From Congeria kusceri (lineage: Eukaryota; Mollusca; Bivalvia; Myida; Dreissenidae): a stretch of DNA of 64,000 bases. Location: positions 88,830,451-88,894,450 of the forward strand of contig CM051027.1 of the NCBI GenBank assembly GCA_027627225.1. The letters are read 5' to 3'. Shown piece by piece: positions 62,201 through 64,000 of this stretch. Position numbers and translations under genes: made by a program. Within the stretch, counting starts at the first letter, position 1. Every line of letters starts with the position of its first letter. The notes beneath the pieces are model-generated. The model did not search any database, was not told the origin of the DNA, and saw only the letters and a program-made list of their open reading frames with translations.

Positions 62201-63835
62201 TATCACTTTAATGTTCTTCAGAATTTGTAAACACAATAGAAAAAAAATCATGAATCATGTTTCCAGTATTTCTGCTGCAAAAAAAAATCCAACAATGCCA
62301 GGATTTTGTTTGCAATTTTGTGGTGACAAGTTTCCATTTACTAAATACTTTTACATTTTTTTCATTGGATATGTGTGTAAAAAATTGAATGTATAAAAAA
62401 AAATGCCAGTGAGGAACATTGCTCATTAAATACATGTACCATTGGTGGCATTTTTCTTCAGCAAATAGAAATATATTTTGCAAAATATTGCCCAAACCTC
62501 AGATTCATGTTGTTGAATTCAGTGTTGAGGAGCTGACGTGTGGGGGGATGGTGAGTCAGGTGCGGGAAGCATTTGCAGAGACCATGACCTCTGTCGTACA
62601 GGTCGTGGCCAGATACCCGATAGCCTGCTGCAACAGTATTGGCCTCCTGTGTATTGTGCCATACACAAGGTAAATATATCCTGATGTTTCCCAGATTCAA
62701 TATCACCCAAATTTGATGATGTTTTCTTGTTATTTACAACATTTAATGTCAATTTAATAATAACTTGCACACTTAATATATTTTCTCATTGAATTTTACC
62801 AGAAAATCTCATTATTTCACATTTTACAATAAAAATAAATTATCGAATTTAGGGTACGTCATATTTCAGTTGCACTTATATATTTTATTGTTGATAACTT
62901 AATTTGAAATTGTGATTTATTATGATTAAAAGAAGTGATTATTGTCCCATAATGTGTGAATTCAAAATAATTTATTTTGAATTTATTTCTTTAAACTATT
63001 AATTGTCTACAATTGTAGAGCTGAGGAGAAGTGTCTGGTACGGTCAGGACTGGTTCATCTTTTGGACAAGCTGTGCAGTCTCGCAAGCAACCAGTCAAAT
63101 AGTCGAGAAAACCAGTCTATGAGGCAGAAAGTCTCAGCCATGGCCTGGGCTGGTTTCCAGGTGCTAGCAAACAGATGTGTCATGTGGGAGATGGAAGAAG
63201 GTGGGTATAATCCATTGCATTGTTTTTTAATTAGACTTAGAAAATACATACCATATTTTTGATACAATTGGTAACAAATAATTCTTCATATTTGAGTAAA
63301 TTTGTTTTAGTTTTTGCTTTTAGTTCACAGTTCAAACAAAATTGCTGAAAAAGTTAACCGTCAATGTATAAATATATATGTCTTAAAACTGCTGCTTTGT
63401 TCCTGACTATTTTCATGTTATTTTGTGTTTGTTCGAAAAGTTTTATTGGCAAACAAATTGTGTAGCATTTAACTTTCAAAATCAGGAACCAAAACATCTT
63501 TATTCTCGCAAACTGTAGTATCAAATGCCAAATAATACATTGTTTCCCACTCATATCTTGTATTATTTTGTATTCTTTATATTTAATATTTTGTTGCTGT
63601 TTTCAGGTTCATATGAGGATCTTGAGCATTCAGGACTGGCCCGTCAAGTGTCTGTACTACTCACCAATCACCTTGCACGGGCCACAGAGTCCAGCGGGAA
63701 TGAGGCAGCGGGAACGGAGGCCCTGCAAGAGGTCCTCAGCCTCCTCAACAACCTGTCGAGAAGTCACATGGGCAAAGCGATACTAAGTCAGCCAGCTTGT
63801 GTCTCCAAACTACTGTCACTTCTGTTGGATCAGAG
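37543..63835 (+). CDS. HECTD4: HECTD4-like giant E3 ubiquitin-protein ligase, N-terminal ~1,817 residues (33 exons; continues past window)
   Basis: I joined 33 exons by eye. All introns are GT..AG and every junction phase agrees, giving 5,453 coding bases. The N-terminus (WLSVTEEALFLHDGLMRVSDLVALP) and landmarks such as FDNRCASQYDYDKMILYAGA, VEGDTVTFSFEMRSGREH and RYPIACCNSIGLLCIVPYTR match what I know of HECTD4. Such proteins are very large (about 4,000 residues) with a C-terminal HECT domain that carries ubiquitin on a catalytic Cys; that domain is not in this window, so ligase activity is inferred from the family. Most of this half is helical-repeat-like scaffold with one beta-rich domain (exons 19-21). 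Family identity is from memory of homologues, not a search. The reading frame shows no damage. Confidence 0.85.
38230..39430. mobile_element. Outer inverted arms of CGCTACC units around the 5-bp-TSD element
   Basis: The left flank has several TTTCGCTACC/TTGTTACCTG units and the right flank has inverted GGTAGCGAA/GGTAGCAAAAC units (39361-39425). This suggests the inner element landed inside an older foldback element. Limits are approximate. Confidence 0.45.
38336..39167. mobile_element. TIR element in HECTD4 intron 1, 5-bp duplication
   Basis: CAGGGTGTTC at the left and GAACACCCTG at the right are perfect 10-bp inverted ends, each flanked by GGATT (38331-38335, 39168-39172). Subterminal TTGACCC repeats are also inverted. 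No transposase frame. A 5-bp duplication points to a superfamily other than hAT (8 bp) or mariner (TA). Confidence 0.7.
39861..40901 (+). CDS. HECTD4: HECTD4 exons 2-4
   Basis: Exon 2 is 39861-40075 (RGHLKIFIHTIHLLLTLPDI .. EKEK), exon 3 is 40451-40565 (PSEGEVGRSLACDGVFLFTT .. GLHGSL) and exon 4 is 40757-40901 (RGYVYVKTTDIGPGKVAYGN .. DKRTLQ). Phases 2, 1, 2 and 0 chain correctly. The region resembles the start of a beta-propeller-like or repeat segment (GVFLFTT.. GLHGS.. RGYVYVKT), inferred only. Confidence 0.88.
41181..44308 (+). CDS. HECTD4: HECTD4 exons 5-10
   Basis: Exons 41181-41348, 41698-41872, 42414-42587, 43246-43359, 43588-43731 and 44067-44308. Repeated motifs CSDGSLFFWVWCPA, HCYSLVDGQFSQRPEL and GVCYDLCNNILWACSTDWVDQFN look like blades of a propeller. 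Exon 10 switches to helical sequence (MVIQRLLQHVGSMCLHQLHSDL). The donor of exon 7 (T then GTGGTT) is weak; it was chosen because it is the only one I found that keeps phase with exon 8. Confidence 0.83.
42660..42990 (+). mobile_element. Tandem-core element family F in HECTD4 intron 7
   Basis: Two monomers with 'gagcataactccattagtattgaagggattcgaatgaaac' and 'ataatgatagagg', flanked by 'tatagtccgtctgtcacgc' and 'gcttcgggggcatagtcacatcttgtgac'. Reverse complement of the repeat at 1-505. Confidence 0.65.
44548..46541. mobile_element. TIR element with GGGCTGTTCCAGG ends, TTA-flanked, in HECTD4 intron 10
   Basis: GGGCTGTTCCAGGAAAAAAG at 44548 is mirrored by CTTTTTTCCTGGAACAGCCC ending at 46541. 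TTA flanks both sides (44545-44547, 46542-46544). Subterminal G-rich 'ggtgggggggtgatag' and 'tggtgctggggggtatctg' blocks. It holds a nested tandem-core element at 44917-45590. No transposase recognised. Confidence 0.7.
44917..45590 (+). mobile_element. Tandem-core element family G nested in the preceding element
   Basis: Ends TATACCCCCACAAACAAAGT and GTGGGGGTATACCC..., the latter duplicated ('gtgggggtatacccgtcactcgtgacaatt' then 'gtgggggtatacccatcactcat'). The core is about three ~165-bp monomers with 'ggataactcaagaaaggcttgac' and 'gttacaaaccactaaattttg'. Confidence 0.65.
46667..51220 (+). CDS. HECTD4: HECTD4 exons 11-18
   Basis: Exons 46667-46734, 47183-47346, 48105-48207, 48710-48830, 49195-49314, 49844-49900, 50471-50692 and 51126-51220. 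The product is largely alpha-helical: LLFKMSVITTEKPEQEELLQ, KEACLVLANGLMVLYPKSEQ, LPDDVISLLIKMTLKESKSM, a 19-residue exon 16 (ELWKMLETFAKNVFREACE) and VLKTLLECCQTLVTENVSDL. Exon 18 carries an acidic DDMETDSDSEAKD linker before the beta-rich domain. Confidence 0.85.
46796..47055. mobile_element. Palindromic MITE copy 1 in HECTD4 intron 11
   Basis: Ends 'cgttgtgggaaaaccggtcttaatgcatgtgc' and 'gcacatgcattaagaccggttttctcacgacg' are inverted. Each is followed by a second stem, GTGTCGTCCCGGATTAGCCT and its mirror, then CACAGGCTAATCCAGGACG. Copy 2 is at 59036-59325. Non-coding. Confidence 0.8.
49390..49431. repeat. Overlapping palindromes in HECTD4 intron 15
   Basis: CACTGTTTAAAACAGTG (49390-49406) is a near-perfect 17-bp dyad; it overlaps GTGAAAATTA (49404) mirrored by TAATTTTCAC ending 49431. 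Confidence 0.75.
51783..53162 (+). CDS. HECTD4: HECTD4 exons 19-21, beta-sandwich-like domain
   Basis: Exons 51783-51987, 52277-52396 and 53058-53162, about residues 1037-1180. They read ETVHIPGARCLYLRFDNRCA, then SQYDYDKMILYAGANTTSKK, GGNTYGFGSRSVLGSGWPKD, then VEGDTVTFSFEMRSGREHNT and ALWGFLVTVRAQ. The layout (GA..L.I.FD, D.L.Y.G, WP..L..GD...F.F..D...WGF) recalls CUB/galactose-binding-like sandwich modules found in some giant ligases such as ZZEF1. No catalytic role is expected; binding of a partner is inference. Confidence 0.9.
53549..59004 (+). CDS. HECTD4: HECTD4 exons 22-26
   Basis: Exons 53549-53712, 56162-56356, 56618-56804, 58580-58684 and 58916-59004. Exon 22 is helical (LPFLADLALGLSVLACTMLQ). 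Exon 23 has a Pro/Ser-rich linker (STAPGSPKPSTKAPEPVDPS). Exon 24 reads DAIKPDVILERVVSAVVKHL and LTSLMEEICRRIDALIRQLQ. Introns 22 and 24 are 2.4 and 1.8 kb because of mobile elements. Confidence 0.85.
53728..55166 (+). mobile_element. Tandem-core element family D in HECTD4 intron 22
   Basis: It starts 'gctcgactttttgaagaaacggcaagctattctactcgcc' and ends 'aagtcaagcgcgctgtcctccgacagctcttg', whose GCTGTC..GACAGC forms a hairpin. The core first has two ~175-bp units ('ggcttgagggatttcattcaaac'), then about seven ~140-150-bp units with 'gggtgggtggggtcaaggtcactgttac'. Related to 24718-26771. Confidence 0.72.
55250..55992 (+). mobile_element. Tandem-core element family C fragment in HECTD4 intron 22
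   Basis: About four monomers with 'agagttatgggacttt', 'tatagtgcacaattcttg' and 'gaagcttcattaccaagaggaggtgtgcat'. It ends 'gcattgggtagcatccatcagttttactgatatccttg', as at 28454. The opposite terminus is missing, so the copy is truncated. Confidence 0.65.
56841..58309. mobile_element. Tc1/pogo-like element in HECTD4 intron 24, perfect 23-bp TIRs
   Basis: CCGTAATTCACCTAAATGTT plus CGG at the left is exactly mirrored at the right, with TA on each side (56839-56840 and 58310-58311). 1469 bp. 'gctaaatattcggacacc' and 'ggtatctaaataatcggcc' make weaker inner repeats. A 39-residue frame on the minus strand is the only sizeable protein remnant. Confidence 0.8.
57897..58016 (-). CDS. 39-residue basic-then-acidic mini-frame inside the pogo-like element
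   Basis: It reads MTAAGVRRKRPINSLNNDDD, then DEFEGFGPEDIQCSYDD, ending SA and TGA. A basic patch followed by an acidic D4-EFEGF tail resembles the C-terminal tail of pogo-type transposases (inference from general pattern). It may be a left-over final exon rather than a working peptide. Confidence 0.35.
   Translation of the reverse strand: MTAAGVRRKRPINSLNNDDDDEFEGFGPEDIQCSYDDSA
58705..58915 (+). repeat. About 60-bp tandem repeat abutting the exon 26 acceptor
   Basis: Three to four units with 'ttcatgtgtaatttctata' and 'ttttgaattattgttggattt' run from just after exon 25 to the acceptor. The last unit supplies the 'taattcctatatttcag' splice site. Confidence 0.75.
59036..59325. mobile_element. 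Palindromic MITE copy 2 in HECTD4 intron 26
   Basis: Same ends and inner stems as 46796-47055 (GTGTCGTGGGAAAACTGG, GTTGTCCCGGATTAG, CACAGGCTAATCC). It carries an extra short duplication 'ccctgtgcgg' in the right arm (59217-59248). Confidence 0.8.
59767..61334 (+). CDS. HECTD4: HECTD4 exons 27-29
   Basis: Exons 59767-59951 (REKLDGEISSSEKTDVDPLH, HVNISPGDAGTLTRTVSQCL), 60743-60869 (SHVMVKSDTDIFHTTVTRSL) and 61199-61334 (a basic RRPKQKPGPM run, then LQDLVDDQEMGLAPHAILIG and FIGNAPEKA). Phases 2, 1, 2 and 0 chain. A SINE sits in intron 27. Confidence 0.85.
60149..60440 (+). mobile_element. tRNA-derived SINE in HECTD4 intron 27, best-preserved copy
   Basis: The head GGGCCGGCTAGCTCAGTTGG (A-box) and 'gcgggtttgtttgcc' (B-box with changes) lead to the conserved body and the end 'cggcgaaaaatcc' plus AAAC repeats. 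The A-box is near consensus; the B-box lacks the invariant GA. Confidence 0.85.
60560..60672. repeat. 54-bp tandem duplication in HECTD4 intron 27
   Basis: 'attccactatttggtttgaatagaaatatga' occurs at 60581 and 60635 with one further base changed after it. Confidence 0.9.
61524..61823. mobile_element. MITE-like element copy 2 in HECTD4 intron 29
   Basis: Begins CGCTAATTTTTCTTTAGACA and ends 'aaacaacaataaatcgaaaatta'. Same internal palindromes and 'gggctaatgccctctaggtt' block as 33487-33810. Confidence 0.65.
61992..63835 (+). CDS. HECTD4: HECTD4 exons 30-33 (last in window)
   Basis: Exons 61992-62158 (VSCEAFLQTAKLRWWRGNTR), 62523-62669 (VEELTCGGMVSQVREAFAET, YPIACCNSIGLLCIVPYTR), 63019-63200 (AEEKCLVRSGLVHLLDKLCS) and 63607-63835 (GSYEDLEHSGLARQVSVLLT, LNNLSRSHMGKAILSQPACV). 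It reads as armadillo-like helical pairs. The last exon ends in phase 2 at donor GTAGTC, so the gene goes on to the right. Confidence 0.88.
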
Positions 63836-64000
63836 GTAGTCATAACTCCCTATACCTGCATAAAAAGTAGGGATGGTACTGGTAACTTATATTTAATGTT
63901 CAAATCTGATACAAATTATGATTAACTAAGGGGGTCACTTTGCACAAATAAATTTTGTTACATATACAATGAGTAAAATAGTTTTGTCTTTTTACATTTC

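Overview
This looks like AT-rich nuclear DNA from a bivalve mollusc. The grounds are canonical GT..AG introns, two intron-bearing conserved animal genes, tRNA-headed SINEs, and many mobile elements whose cores are tandem ~150-180 bp monomers, a bivalve hallmark. The species cannot be fixed by eye.

Three protein-coding loci are supported. (1) On the minus strand at about 4.6-8.3 kb lies part of a gene I do not recognise: a possible short first exon (8259-8242), a clear exon (5799-5607), and a long exon (5463-4620) with an apparent one-base frameshift at an A8 run. It continues off the left edge or into sequence I could not parse. (2) On the plus strand, 23133-32844, is a complete four-exon TIMM22 gene (194 codons plus stop). 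It encodes the mitochondrial carrier translocase pore subunit, and its 8.5-kb first intron is filled with nested elements. (3) On the plus strand from 37543 to the right edge are the first 33 exons (about 1,817 residues) of a HECTD4-type giant E3 ubiquitin ligase. The catalytic HECT domain lies beyond the window. A tRNA-Glu(CTC) gene sits on the opposite strand 340 bp upstream of its start codon.

Most of the rest is mobile DNA. At least five families of Helentron-like elements with tandem cores recur at 0-0.5, 1.8-4.5, 8.4-9.9, 12.9-14.4, 15.5-17.4, 24.7-28.8, 34.8-35.6, 42.7, 44.9, 53.7 and 55.3 kb. There is also a decayed mariner (10462-12200, TIRs and TA duplication), a hAT-like MITE with an 8-bp duplication (6313-7004), a pogo/Tc1-like element with perfect 23-bp TIRs (56841-58309), a TTA-flanked element (44548-46541), a 5-bp-TSD element (38336-39167), paired foldback MITEs, three tRNA-SINEs and a 0.5-kb microsatellite block.

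The most unusual structure is at about 25300-25895. It is a foldback element whose two arms are built from roughly 20 degenerate copies of the 11-bp palindrome AGCATCATGCT, phased at about 20-21 bp. It is inserted in a tandem-core element, which is itself inside an inverted-repeat-bounded composite in TIMM22 intron 1.

The genes do not form an operon and show no obvious functional link. TIMM22 works in mitochondrial import and HECTD4 in ubiquitin ligation.
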